A stretch of 45,326 nucleotides of DNA from Archangium violaceum Cb vi76 (GTDB taxonomy: Bacteria > Myxococcota > Myxococcia > Myxococcales > Myxococcaceae), in the NCBI RefSeq assembly GCF_000733295.1, contig NZ_JPMI01000150.1, positions 1-45,326 on the forward strand. Direction: 5' to 3'. Shown piece after piece: positions 35,900 through 44,609 of the stretch. Both the position numbers and the translations under genes were made by a program. The notes under the pieces were generated by a model, which did not search any database, was not told the origin of the DNA, and worked only from the letters and a program-made list of their open reading frames with translations. The number at the start of each line of letters is the position of its first letter. The first letter of the stretch is position 1.

Positions 35900-38800
35900 A
35901 TGCGCCGCCCCCTGCTGCTCGCCCTGCTGACGCTGGCCTCCGTGCGCGCCACCGCGCAGGACGAGGCACGTCCGCAGCCGGCCGCCTCGCGCTTCTCGGG
36001 ACTCGGCCGCACGCCCGAGCAGGAGAAGCTGCTGGAGGAGCTGAGCGAGGCCGTCCAGCGCTACGAGGAGGAATCCCGCGAGTACAAGCAGGAGATCCAG
36101 CGCCTCATCGAGAAGAAGTATCGGGACAGGCGCGACGGGCTGGGGGCATCGTACGAGAAGGCCATCTCCAGCATGGAGAGCCAGGAACGTCAGGAGCGGC
36201 TGGACGCCATCGCGCGCTTCGAGGAGTTCCTCCGGCGCTACCCCGACGAGCCCCGCTACACCCCGGACGTCATGTTCCGTCTGGCGGAGCTGTACTACGA
36301 GCGCTCCAGCGACACGCACCTCGTGGCCATGCGCGAGCAGGAGGAGAAGCTGCGCACCCTCCCCGAGGGCGCCGAGCCCCCTCCCGAGCCACAGCCGGAC
36401 TTCAACCCGTCCATCTCGCTCTACCGGCAGCTCCTCTCGCGCTTCCCGGACTACCGGCTCAACGACGGCGCGCAGTACCTGCTCGGCTACTGTCTGGAGA
36501 AGCAGAACGCCTTCGAGGAGGGCCTCGCCTCCTACCAGCAGCTCATCACCCGCTACCCCACCAGCCGCTTCGCCACCGAGGCGTGGGTGCGCATCGGCGA
36601 GTACTTCTTCGACGCGTACAGCGATCCCGACGCCCTCTCCAAGGCCGCCCAGGCCTACGAGGCCGCCATCCGCGACACCTCGCACCCGCTCTACGACAAG
36701 GCCCTCTACAAGCTCGGGTGGACGTACTACCGCATGGACCGCTACGACGAAGCCGTCGACCGGTTCATCACCCTCGTGGACCTCTACGAATCCTGGCGTG
36801 CCACCCGGGGCGACGAGGCCGGCAGCGGTGACCTGCGCGACGAGGCCCTCCAGTACACCGCCATCTCCTTCTCCGATGACACCTGGGGCGGCCTCGAGAA
36901 GGCCAAGGCGTACTTCGCGAGGATCGGCCCCCGCCCCTACGAGCCCGAGGTGTACCGCCGCCTGGGTGATGTCTTCTTCGACCAGACCCAGCACGCGGCG
37001 GCCATCGATGCCTACACGCTGGTGCTACAGAAGGCTCCGCTCTCCCCGGACGCGCCCCTGCTGCAGCAGAAGATCGTCCAGGCGTACGAGCGGGACCGCA
37101 AGCTGACCGAGTCCTCCGCCGAGGCCCAGAAGCTCTCCGAGCTCTACTCGCCCGGCTCCCCGTGGTACCAGGCCCACCAGCGCGACCCCGACGTGCTGGC
37201 CACCGCCGACGACCTCACCGAGAAGAGCCTCTACTCCAGCGCCATCTACCACCACCAGCAGGCCCTCGTGTTCAAGCAGGAGGGCAAGTTCGACCAGGCC
37301 AAGGCCAGCTTCGAGCTCGCCGCCTCCGGCTACTCCAAGTACCTGGAGCGCTTCCCGCGCAGCAAGAACTCCTACGAGCTCGAGTTCTACGCCGCCGAGT
37401 GTCTCTACAACTCGCTGCAGTTCGGCGGGGCCGCGAAGCACTACGAGCGGGTGCGCGACTCCACCCTGGGCAACAAGTACTTCGCCGAGTCCGCCTTCAG
37501 CGCCGTGCTCTCCTGGCAGAAGCAGCTCGAGGTGGACATCAAGGCCGGCAAGCAGCCCGCCCCCACCCCGCTGCGCTCCAGCGAGCGGCCCGAGGGTCAG
37601 CCCATCCAGCCCTCGCCCCTCACCGCGCTGGAGGCGAAGCTCGTGGCCGCCTCGGACGCCCACGTGGCGAAGCTCCCCCAGAGCGAGCGCTCCCCGGGCA
37701 TCGCCTACAAGGCCGCAGAGCTGTACTACGCCCACGACGACTTCCCCGAGGCCCGCCGCCGCTTCGAGGCCATCGTCAAGGCGTTCCCCCAGCACGAGGT
37801 GGCCCGCTTCTCCACCAACCTCATCGTGGAGACCTTCCTCATCAGTCAGGACTGGAAGAGCGTCGAGGAGGTCAGCGGCCAGCTCGCCTCCAACAAGGAC
37901 GTCATCGATCCCAAGAGCGAGCTCCACAAGGACCTCGTCCGCTTCAAGCTCGCCGGCCGCTTCAAGCTCGCCGATCAGCTCCTCGCGGAAGGCAAGTACG
38001 AGGAGGCCGCCGCCAAGTACATCGAGCTCGTCAACGAGGCCCCACGCCACGAGTTCGCCGACAAGGCCCTCAACAACGCCGCCGTGGCCTACGAGAAGAC
38101 GCAGCGCTTCGACTCGGCCCTCCAGCTCTACGAGCGCATCTTCCGCGAGTACCCTTCCTCGCCCCTGGCCGATGGCGCCCTCTTCCGCGTGGCCGTCAAC
38201 GCGCAGAACTCCTACGACTTCGACAAGGCCGTGGAGAGCTACCAGAAGCTGGTGAAGGACTACCCCGCTTCCAAGGACCGCGAGGCCGCCCTCTTCAACG
38301 CCGCCACCCTGCTCGAGGGCCAGCAGCGCTACGCCGAGGCCGCCGCCGCCTTCCAGCGCTACGCCGAGCGCTTCCCCACCGCCGAGGACGCGCCCCGCAA
38401 CCAGTTCCGCGCCGCCCTCATCCTCGAGAAACGCGAGGACTGGAAGGGCGAAATCCGCGCGCTGGAGTCCTTCGTGCGCAAGTTCTCCTCCCAGCCCACC
38501 CAGGTGGAGCTCGTGGTGGAGGCCAGGCGCCGCATCGGCGATGCGTGGGCGAAGCTCAAGAACGAGAAGGAGGCCCTGCGCGCCTACACGGCCGCCGCCG
38601 AGGAGTTCGACCGCCGCAAGCTCCAGCCCGAGGCCCAGCCCCGTGCCGCGGCTGCCGCCGCCTTCAGCCGCTTCCAGCTCGCCGAGGCCGGGTTCCGCGC
38701 CTTCGACAAGCTCAAGATCGGCGGCAAGGGCAAGGCGCTCGAGCGCAGCTTCACCGCCAAGCGCAACGGCGTGAAGTCCGTCAACGAGGCCTACGCCCGC

Positions 38801-39175
38801 GTCTTCCCCTACAAGCGCCTGGAGTGGACGCTCGCCGCCCTCTACCGCCGCGGCCACGCCCTGGAGCGCTTCGCCAACACCATCATCGAGACGCCCGTCC
38901 CTCCCGACGTGAAGCGGCTCGGCGAGGAGGCCGTGGTGGCCTACCAGGATCTGCTCGCCCAGCAGACCGCCACGCTCGAGGACGCCGCCGTCGAGAGCTA
39001 CGCCGCCACCCTCCAGGAGGCGCGCAAGAACCGCATCTCCAACGAGTGGACCAAGAAGACCCTCGAGTCGCTCCACCGCTTCCGGCCCAAGGAGTACCCG
39101 GTGCTCAAGGAGCCCAAGGACGCCATCGCCTCGGACCAGCTCTACCCCGAGGGCCTCGTCGGAGGTGACCCATGA
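35900..39175 (+). CDS. Exported TPR protein, GltD/AgmU-like
   Basis: The 1091-residue product has a signal peptide (RRPLLLALLTLASVRATAQ), an N-terminal coiled coil (LLEELSEAVQRYEEESREYK, about 35-70) and about 18 TPR or Sel1-like helix pairs to the end (e.g. YLLGYCLEKQNAFEEGLASY, ALYKLGWTYYRMDRYDEAVD, AYEKTQRFDSALQLYERIF). Length, composition and position before a TPR lipoprotein, a small exported protein and an FHA-like/TonB-tail protein match GltD (AgmU) of the Myxococcus gliding complex or its Nfs spore-coat paralogue. It would form the periplasmic scaffold. It overlaps the next gene by four bases. Confidence 0.8.
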   Translation: MRRPLLLALLTLASVRATAQDEARPQPAASRFSGLGRTPEQEKLLEELSEAVQRYEEESREYKQEIQRLIEKKYRDRRDGLGASYEKAISSMESQERQERLDAIARFEEFLRRYPDEPRYTPDVMFRLAELYYERSSDTHLVAMREQEEKLRTLPEGAEPPPEPQPDFNPSISLYRQLLSRFPDYRLNDGAQYLLGYCLEKQNAFEEGLASYQQLITRYPTSRFATEAWVRIGEYFFDAYSDPDALSKAAQAYEAAIRDTSHPLYDKALYKLGWTYYRMDRYDEAVDRFITLVDLYESWRATRGDEAGSGDLRDEALQYTAISFSDDTWGGLEKAKAYFARIGPRPYEPEVYRRLGDVFFDQTQHAAAIDAYTLVLQKAPLSPDAPLLQQKIVQAYERDRKLTESSAEAQKLSELYSPGSPWYQAHQRDPDVLATADDLTEKSLYSSAIYHHQQALVFKQEGKFDQAKASFELAASGYSKYLERFPRSKNSYELEFYAAECLYNSLQFGGAAKHYERVRDSTLGNKYFAESAFSAVLSWQKQLEVDIKAGKQPAPTPLRSSERPEGQPIQPSPLTALEAKLVAASDAHVAKLPQSERSPGIAYKAAELYYAHDDFPEARRRFEAIVKAFPQHEVARFSTNLIVETFLISQDWKSVEEVSGQLASNKDVIDPKSELHKDLVRFKLAGRFKLADQLLAEGKYEEAAAKYIELVNEAPRHEFADKALNNAAVAYEKTQRFDSALQLYERIFREYPSSPLADGALFRVAVNAQNSYDFDKAVESYQKLVKDYPASKDREAALFNAATLLEGQQRYAEAAAAFQRYAERFPTAEDAPRNQFRAALILEKREDWKGEIRALESFVRKFSSQPTQVELVVEARRRIGDAWAKLKNEKEALRAYTAAAEEFDRRKLQPEAQPRAAAAAAFSRFQLAEAGFRAFDKLKIGGKGKALERSFTAKRNGVKSVNEAYARVFPYKRLEWTLAALYRRGHALERFANTIIETPVPPDVKRLGEEAVVAYQDLLAQQTATLEDAAVESYAATLQEARKNRISNEWTKKTLESLHRFRPKEYPVLKEPKDAIASDQLYPEGLVGGDP

Positions 39176-40449
39176 GCCCCCGCCGGTTGCTCGTCCCCGG
39201 CCTGCTGCTGCTCGCCTCCGCCTGCGCCACCACGCCCAAGCCGCAGGCCACGGCCGCCACGGCCATCGCCGCCACTCCGGACGCGGGCACCCAGGACACC
39301 GCCGCGAAGAAGGCCGCTCCCCAGGATGCCACGAAGGCCACCCTCGCTCCGCCCTCCGCGGACGCGGCGTCCGTGGCTCAGCGCGGTGAGCTGACCACCG
39401 CCGAGTCCAGCTACAAGACCCAGACCGAGCGCCGCCCCAAGGATGACGCGGCGTGGACGAACCTCGGCATCACCCAGGAGCGCCTGGGCAAGAACGACGA
39501 GGCCGAGCGCTCCTACCGCCAGGCCCTGGAGCTCGCACCCGCCCAGCAGACCGCCTGGGACAACCTCACCCGCCTCCAGTGCCGCACCGGCAAGGCCTCC
39601 CAGGCCGAGTCCTCGCTGCGCGAGCTGCTCGAGGCGAAGCCAGACGCCCTCGCTCCCCGCATCGCGCTCGTGCAGGCGCTGCTGTGCCAGAAGAAGCTCG
39701 ACGCGGCCACCCTCCAGGCCAAGCGCGTCCTCAAGGCCGAGGAGCGCAACGTGCGCGCCATGCAACTGCTCTCCCAGGTGTACTACCGCGAGCGCAAGTA
39801 CGAGCTGGCCCGCATGGTGCTGGAGAACGCCCGCACCATCGCCCCCAACGAGGCCGCCACCCACAACGCCCTCGGGCTCGTGTTGCTCGCACTCGGCTCC
39901 AAGCCCACCGCCCTCGAGTCCTTCAAGAAGGCCTCCGAGCTCAAGCCGGACTTCGCCGAGGCCCGCAACAACCTCGGCGCCCTCCTCAACGAGGCCCAGG
40001 ACCACGCCGCCGCCGCCCTCGAGCTGCAGGCCGCCGTCCAGGCCGCTCCCGACTTCGTCTCCGCCCGCCTCAACCTCGGCAACGCCTGGCGCGGCCAGGG
40101 GGACTTCGCCCGCGCCCTCGCCGAGTACCAACAGGTGCTCCGCCTCGCCCCGGCCCTGCCCGACACCTGGTTCAACCTCGCCATCCTCCACCTCGACGCC
40201 GAGCCCAAGGAGCTGGACACGCTCGAACGGCTGCAGTCCTGCCTGTCCTTCTTCGAGCAGTACCGCGCCCGGGGCGGCCGCGACGAGCGCGTGGACGACT
40301 ACGTCAAGGACGCCAGGAAGGGCATCGAGAAGGAGGAGCGCCGCCGCGAGCGCGAGAAACGCGAGCAGTTGCGCAAGGCCCAACAGGCCGAGCCCCCTGC
40401 TTCCGGCGAGTCTCCCACCTCGGGTAGAGTCGCCGAGGAGAAGAAGTGA
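39172..40449 (+). CDS. TPR lipoprotein, GltE/AglT-like
   Basis: The ATG follows GGAGGTGA and overlaps the upstream stop. The 425-residue product has lipobox LASAC (Cys18), an Ala/Thr/Pro linker and about eight TPRs (WTNLGITQERLGKNDEAERS, NLTRLQCRTGKASQAESSL, VYYRERKYELARMVLENAR, NALGLVLLALGSKPTALESF). It ends in a basic Arg/Glu helix. GltE/AglT is an outer-membrane TPR lipoprotein that pairs with GltD in the gliding core. Lipidation with no Asp after Cys fits the outer membrane. The stop is overlapped by the GTG of the next gene. Confidence 0.82.
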   Translation: MSPRRLLVPGLLLLASACATTPKPQATAATAIAATPDAGTQDTAAKKAAPQDATKATLAPPSADAASVAQRGELTTAESSYKTQTERRPKDDAAWTNLGITQERLGKNDEAERSYRQALELAPAQQTAWDNLTRLQCRTGKASQAESSLRELLEAKPDALAPRIALVQALLCQKKLDAATLQAKRVLKAEERNVRAMQLLSQVYYRERKYELARMVLENARTIAPNEAATHNALGLVLLALGSKPTALESFKKASELKPDFAEARNNLGALLNEAQDHAAAALELQAAVQAAPDFVSARLNLGNAWRGQGDFARALAEYQQVLRLAPALPDTWFNLAILHLDAEPKELDTLERLQSCLSFFEQYRARGGRDERVDDYVKDARKGIEKEERRREREKREQLRKAQQAEPPASGESPTSGRVAEEKK

Positions 40450-40727
40450 GCCCGCCCATGCGCCCTGCCCTCGCCCTCGTGTTGCTGCTCGCCGCCGCGC
40501 CCGCGTCCGCCCAGGACACCGCCGCCTCCAGCAAGAAGGACGCCTCCCAGAAGGACGGCAAGAAGCGCAAGGTCATCCGCCTGGACGCCATCACCGTCGA
40601 GGGCAACATCCAGAAGCCCCAGGCCTTCTACATCCTCCAGCGCTCCAACCTGAACTTCGACGAGCTCAACAAGGCCGAGAGCTTCACGCCCCAGGTCGTC
40701 AAGAGCGTGGAGAAGGAACCCTTCTAG
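40446..40727 (+). CDS. Small exported protein, GltF-like
   Basis: GTG at 40446 has AGGAG five bases upstream and overlaps the previous TGA; an internal ATG at 40458 is possible but lacks a good ribosome site. The product has 93 residues with signal peptide RPALALVLLLAAAPASAQ, a Lys-rich stretch and the conserved core IRLDAITVEGNIQKPQAFYI followed by LQRSNLNFDELNK. Position between GltE-like and GltG-like genes fits GltF of the gliding operon. The motif is also seen in TonB-system-like myxobacterial proteins. Its role is unknown, probably a periplasmic adaptor. Confidence 0.75.
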   Translation: MSPPMRPALALVLLLAAAPASAQDTAASSKKDASQKDGKKRKVIRLDAITVEGNIQKPQAFYILQRSNLNFDELNKAESFTPQVVKSVEKEPF

Positions 40728-40751
40728 GGTAGGAAGGGCTCCGAGAAGACC

Positions 40752-42113
40752 ATGGCTCCCCCCTCGCCGCAGAACCGGATCCTCCGCGTGGGCCTCCTCC
40801 AGGGCACCCGCGTCCTCGAGGAGCGCCACCTCCACAAGCCCGGTGACTTCACCATCGGCCAGGATCCGAAGAACTCCCTCGTCCTGCCGCTGCCGGAGCT
40901 GCCCGCCAGCTTCCCCGTCTTCGAGTACCGCGCCAGCCAGTACAACCTCGTCTTCACCGACGACATGCAGGGCCGGGTGAACCTCGGCTCCTCGGACGTG
41001 GACTTCCACACCCTGCGCACGCAGGGCATGGCCATGGAGCGGGGCATCCAGTACGTCCTGCCCCTGCAGGAGAGCGCCCGCGGCGTGGTGGAGCTCGACA
41101 CGGGCCTCCGCCTCTTCTTCCAGTTCATCCAGCCCCCGCTCCCCTCCGATGCGCCCCGGCTCCCGCCGGATCTCCAGGGCGGCTCGTGGCGGAGCATGGA
41201 CCGGATGTTCTTCGGCATCCTGGCCGCCTCGCTGCTGCTCCACTTCTCCGGCGCCGCCCTCATCATCTCCTCCGAGCCTCCCCCCGAGCCCGAGCTGGAG
41301 TTGGATCAGTTGGATGACCGCTTCGCCCGGGTGCTCATGCCTCCCAAGGTGGAGGAGCCCAAGAAGCCCGCCACCGACACGGCCCAGGCCGCCGCCGACA
41401 CCGAGAAGGACAAGCCCAAGGCGAACGACGCGGACGACAAGCCCGCCTCGGACAGTGCCTCCAAGCCCTCCACCCCCGAGGAGGCCGCCGCCCGGCGCGC
41501 CGCGGTGGCCAAGAAGGTCGCCGGCAAGGGCCTGCTCAAGATTCTCGGCTCCTCGGGCGGTGGTGGAGGCGCGTTCTCGGACGTGCTCGGCGGCAGCACC
41601 GGCGGCGGGGACATCGCCCAGGCGCTGGCCGGCGCGGGCGGCGTGGGCATCGCCACCGAGGCCTCCGTGGGCGCCAACGGCCCCCGCGGCGGTGGCTCCG
41701 GCAAGGTGGCCGGCATCGGCGACCTCGGCACCAGCGGCGGCGGCAAGGTGGACCTCGGCTCCAAGAAGGAGGTGGAGATCTCCGGCCGCGTCTCCACCGC
41801 CACCCCCGAGGTGGACAGCTCCGACGTGGACCGTGAGGCGCTCGCCCGCTACATCAAGACCCGCCTCAAGGCCATCCAGGGCTGCTACGAGAAGGAGCTC
41901 AAGCGCAACCCCAGCCTCAAGGGCAAGGTGATGGTGCGCTTCAACATCCTCCCCTCCGGCCGCACCGGGGACATCGAAATCGAGGAAAACACCCTGGGCA
42001 GCGACGCGGTGGGCAGTTGTATCCGGACAGTGGTGCGCGGCTGGGTGTTCCCCTTCAAACCAGATGACGAAGTCCCGGTGGCCTACCCGTTCGTCTTCAC
42101 CCCGGCGGGGTAG
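40752..42113 (+). CDS. FHA-like, transmembrane, AgmX/PglI-tail protein (GltG-like)
   Basis: The 453-residue product has an N-terminal FHA-like beta domain in the cytoplasm (about 1-130: HKPGDFTIGQDPKNSLVLP, RVNLGSSDVDFHTLR), one membrane helix (about 153-176, FGILAASLLLHFSGAALII), and a Pro/Lys/Ala-rich periplasmic spacer with a Gly-rich segment (250-345). The C-terminal TonB-like/AgmX-PglI domain has Cys in IQGCYEKELK and GSCIRTV, with the strand KVMVRFNILPSGRTGDIEIE. This is the GltG plan, which couples the inner membrane to periplasmic TPR proteins. It is last in the GltD-E-F-G-like operon. No GltH-like porin follows. Confidence 0.83.
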   Translation: MAPPSPQNRILRVGLLQGTRVLEERHLHKPGDFTIGQDPKNSLVLPLPELPASFPVFEYRASQYNLVFTDDMQGRVNLGSSDVDFHTLRTQGMAMERGIQYVLPLQESARGVVELDTGLRLFFQFIQPPLPSDAPRLPPDLQGGSWRSMDRMFFGILAASLLLHFSGAALIISSEPPPEPELELDQLDDRFARVLMPPKVEEPKKPATDTAQAAADTEKDKPKANDADDKPASDSASKPSTPEEAAARRAAVAKKVAGKGLLKILGSSGGGGGAFSDVLGGSTGGGDIAQALAGAGGVGIATEASVGANGPRGGGSGKVAGIGDLGTSGGGKVDLGSKKEVEISGRVSTATPEVDSSDVDREALARYIKTRLKAIQGCYEKELKRNPSLKGKVMVRFNILPSGRTGDIEIEENTLGSDAVGSCIRTVVRGWVFPFKPDDEVPVAYPFVFTPAG

Positions 42114-42151
42114 ACTGGAGCCAGCAACCTGCATCCCGGGGGGTCGGGGTC

Positions 42152-42601
42152 ATGGAGAAGCTGGCCGTCATTTCATCCTCGCCGCTGTTCGAGATGCTCT
42201 CCAGCACGGAGCTCGCCTACCTGGCCGAGCTGGCCGAGCAACAGCGTTACGAGGCCGGGGAGCCCGTCTTCGAGGAGGGCGCGCCAGGCGACAGCCTCTA
42301 TGTCATCGTCCGTGGGGAGGTGGAGGTGGTGCGGCGCGACAGCGGCGGAGTCCCCCGGCCCCTCACGGTGCTCACCGCCCCGGACTTCTTCGGGGAGATG
42401 AGCCTCATCGACAAGGAGTACCGCTCGGCCACGGTGCGGGCGCGCACGGAGGCGGTGCTGCTGCGGCTCACCACCCAGCACCTGGCCACCTTCCGCCAGA
42501 CGCACCGCGACGGCTTCACCTTCGTCGTCATCAACATCGCGCGCATCCTGTCGGCCCGGGTGCGCGAGGCCAACGCCCGGCTCACGGCCAGGCAGGCCTG
42601 A
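42152..42601 (+). CDS. Cyclic-nucleotide-binding (Crp-type) domain protein
   Basis: The 149-residue protein consists of one cNMP-binding domain. The beta barrel has SSPLFEMLSSTELAYLAELA, GEPVFEEGAPGDSLYVIVRG and VEVVRRDSGG, and the phosphate-binding cassette FFGEMSLIDKEYRSATVRA (about residues 80-98) with the key Glu and Arg. A C-terminal helix follows and there is no HTH, so it is not a transcription factor by itself. It probably senses cAMP or c-di-nucleotide and acts through protein contacts. It sits 38 bases after the GltG-like gene and may control that machine or the exporter downstream. Confidence 0.88.
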   Translation: MEKLAVISSSPLFEMLSSTELAYLAELAEQQRYEAGEPVFEEGAPGDSLYVIVRGEVEVVRRDSGGVPRPLTVLTAPDFFGEMSLIDKEYRSATVRARTEAVLLRLTTQHLATFRQTHRDGFTFVVINIARILSARVREANARLTARQA

Positions 42602-42674
42602 GCATCCCCGCGCGTTGACACCCCCCGCCCGCCTCTCTAGCGTCGGGGGCATGCACCGCGGGCCTGGAGAGGAC

Positions 42675-43232
42675 ATGCGCTACATCGGAGTGCTGGTGAT
42701 GGTGCTCGCCAGTGGGCTCGCCCTGGCACAGACGGCCCCCCGTCCGCCCCCGGCCCCGGTGGCCCTGTCGGCGGAGAAGGCCAGCGACGTGCCGGACACG
42801 CAGAAGCTCGAGCGCAGCAGCAAGGCGATCGGCTCCATGCGCGAGGTGCTCCGGGACGTGCTGTCCAAGCTGGAGGAGGCCCGGCGCGCCAAGGACGTGG
42901 TGAAGCTCAACTGCGTCAACGAGAAGCTCACGCAGATCAAGGGCCTGCTGCGCATCTCCGAGCAGTCGGACGTGTCGCTCCAGGAGGCCGTGTCCACCCG
43001 GGACCCCACCTCCAGTGCGCACGAGTACACCAAGGTGATGATCGCCCAGCAGAAGGTGGCCCAGCTGCGCACCGAGGTGGAGAAGTGCATCGGGCAGCTG
43101 GCATTCCAGGCGGACGAGAACATGGCCGTGGAGGTGGAGGAGCCCACGAACCTGCCCGGGGGAGACCCCACCCAGCCGGCCCCCGTGGAGGGGATCGTCG
43201 TCCGTCCGCCGCCCGCCAGCGCGGTGCAATGA
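42675..43232 (+). CDS. Small exported coiled-coil protein upstream of the exporter pair
   Basis: ATG at 42675, preceded by GGAGAGG, gives 185 residues with signal peptide RYIGVLVMVLASGLALAQ. The body is helical and rich in Lys/Glu/Gln (KLERSSKAIGSMREVLRDVL, NCVNEKLTQIKGLLRISEQ, VAQLRTEVEKCIGQLAF) with two Cys (in NCVNEK and EKCIGQ) that may form a disulfide. The tail is Pro-rich. It is probably periplasmic. I know no named family, but its place before a barrel/OPX pair points to polysaccharide export. Confidence 0.7.
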   Translation: MRYIGVLVMVLASGLALAQTAPRPPPAPVALSAEKASDVPDTQKLERSSKAIGSMREVLRDVLSKLEEARRAKDVVKLNCVNEKLTQIKGLLRISEQSDVSLQEAVSTRDPTSSAHEYTKVMIAQQKVAQLRTEVEKCIGQLAFQADENMAVEVEEPTNLPGGDPTQPAPVEGIVVRPPPASAVQ

Positions 43233-43351
43233 GCGCACCGGGTTGTCCCCCCGCTCCCCGGCCGGCCGTGACCGTTGGGGAGAAAACCAAGTCATTTCGA
43301 GCACGGACGAGGCACGTGCTATGACCGGGAGCCCGGGGTGTTGACCGTTTC

Positions 43352-44595
43352 ATGACGCAGCCTGCCAACAAGTGGAGGGCCTGGTGCCTGCTGGCCATGG
43401 TGGCGGCATGGCCAGCGTCCGGCCAGGCTCCGCCGGGTGGCAACGGCCTCAAGGTGGGCGACGGCAGGCTGCACGCCACCTTCGACTTCGAGACGCGTTA
43501 CGACAGCGCCGCCGGCTACTTCCCCCCCCGGGTAATACGGACCCCACCGTGGTGTCGGACCAGCTGTCCGGGGAGGCCCTGCTGCACATCCGCCCCGGGC
43601 TGAGGCTGGAGCTGCCCGGCAAGAAGGTGGACGTGCAGCTGAAGGGCTACGCCGACTACGTCCACTACACCGGCCTCTTCACCCCCGGCTCGACCAACAC
43701 CTCGCACGTGCAGGCGCTGGTGGACCTGAATGTCGCCTTCAACAAGGAGGCGCAGGTGGGGGTGGAGCTGGTGGACACCCTCCAGCGCTCGGACCGGACG
43801 CGCAGCGCGGCCATTGGCGCGGGCGTGCTGTCGCTCTACAACGAGCTGAAGCTGCGCGTACCGCTGCGGCCCGGAGGTGGCGCCCTGGAGGTGGTACCCC
43901 AGGTGGGGTGGGCGCTGGAGCGCTTCCATCCCATGGGCGCCCTGGCCCCGATTGGCTGCGACGGCCCCGAGTGCGACCCGGCCCTGGTGAACCGCTTCGA
44001 CTACGACGATCTGCGGACAGGCGTCGAGGGCCGCTGGCGCTTCCTGCCGAAGACGGCCGTGGTGGTCGATGTGGACCTCAACCTGCGCACCTACAGCCGC
44101 GGCGGCAGCCCCAACGCCCTGCTGCTGCGGGGCAAGGCGGGCCTGGCGGGCCTGGTGACGCCGAAGATCGCCGTCACGGCCACGCTGGGCTGGGGCCAGG
44201 ACTTCCAGGGCGCCTCGGGGGGCACGTTGATCTCCCAGGTGGAGGGCACCTACCTGGTGAGCCCGACCACGACCGTGAAGGCCGGCTATGCGCGGACCCT
44301 GGAGCCCGTGGCGGCCTTCGGCCAGTTCCGGGATGACCGCGGGTACCTGGAGGGACAGGCCCTGCTCGGCGGGCGGCTCACCCTGCGGGCCACCACCGCC
44401 ATGGACTTCCTGCGCTTCGAGGGGGACCGGCGCGACACCCTCTTCAAGCTGGACGTGGGCCCCCAGTACCAGTTCGAGAAGTGGCTCGTCGGCGGGGCTG
44501 GCTACCTGCTCAATACACGGACGTCGACGGCCCCGGGCACGGGCATCAACTACTCGCGCCACGAAGGGTATGTTCGGATGACCGTGTCGTACTGA
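43352..44595 (+). pseudogene. Outer-membrane beta-barrel, WzpB-like, split by a frameshift at a C8 run
   Basis: ATG at 43352 gives signal peptide WRAWCLLAMVAAWPASGQ and the mature start LHATFDFETRYDSAAGYFP in frame 2. After eight C at 43522-43529 the protein continues in frame 1 from PGNTDPTVVSDQL through alternating strands (KVDVQLKGYADYVHYTGLF, ETVVVDVDLNLRTYS-like, [15 protein letters not shown]) to the terminal YVRMTVSY, whose last aromatic residue is typical of barrels. One more C would join the parts as YFPPPGNTD. It resembles WzpB, the porin partner of the short OPX protein WzaB, whose gene follows 14 bases later. The split may be phase variation, slippage or a sequence error. Confidence 0.78.
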
Positions 44596-44609
44596 GACGG
44601 CCCTCCGTG

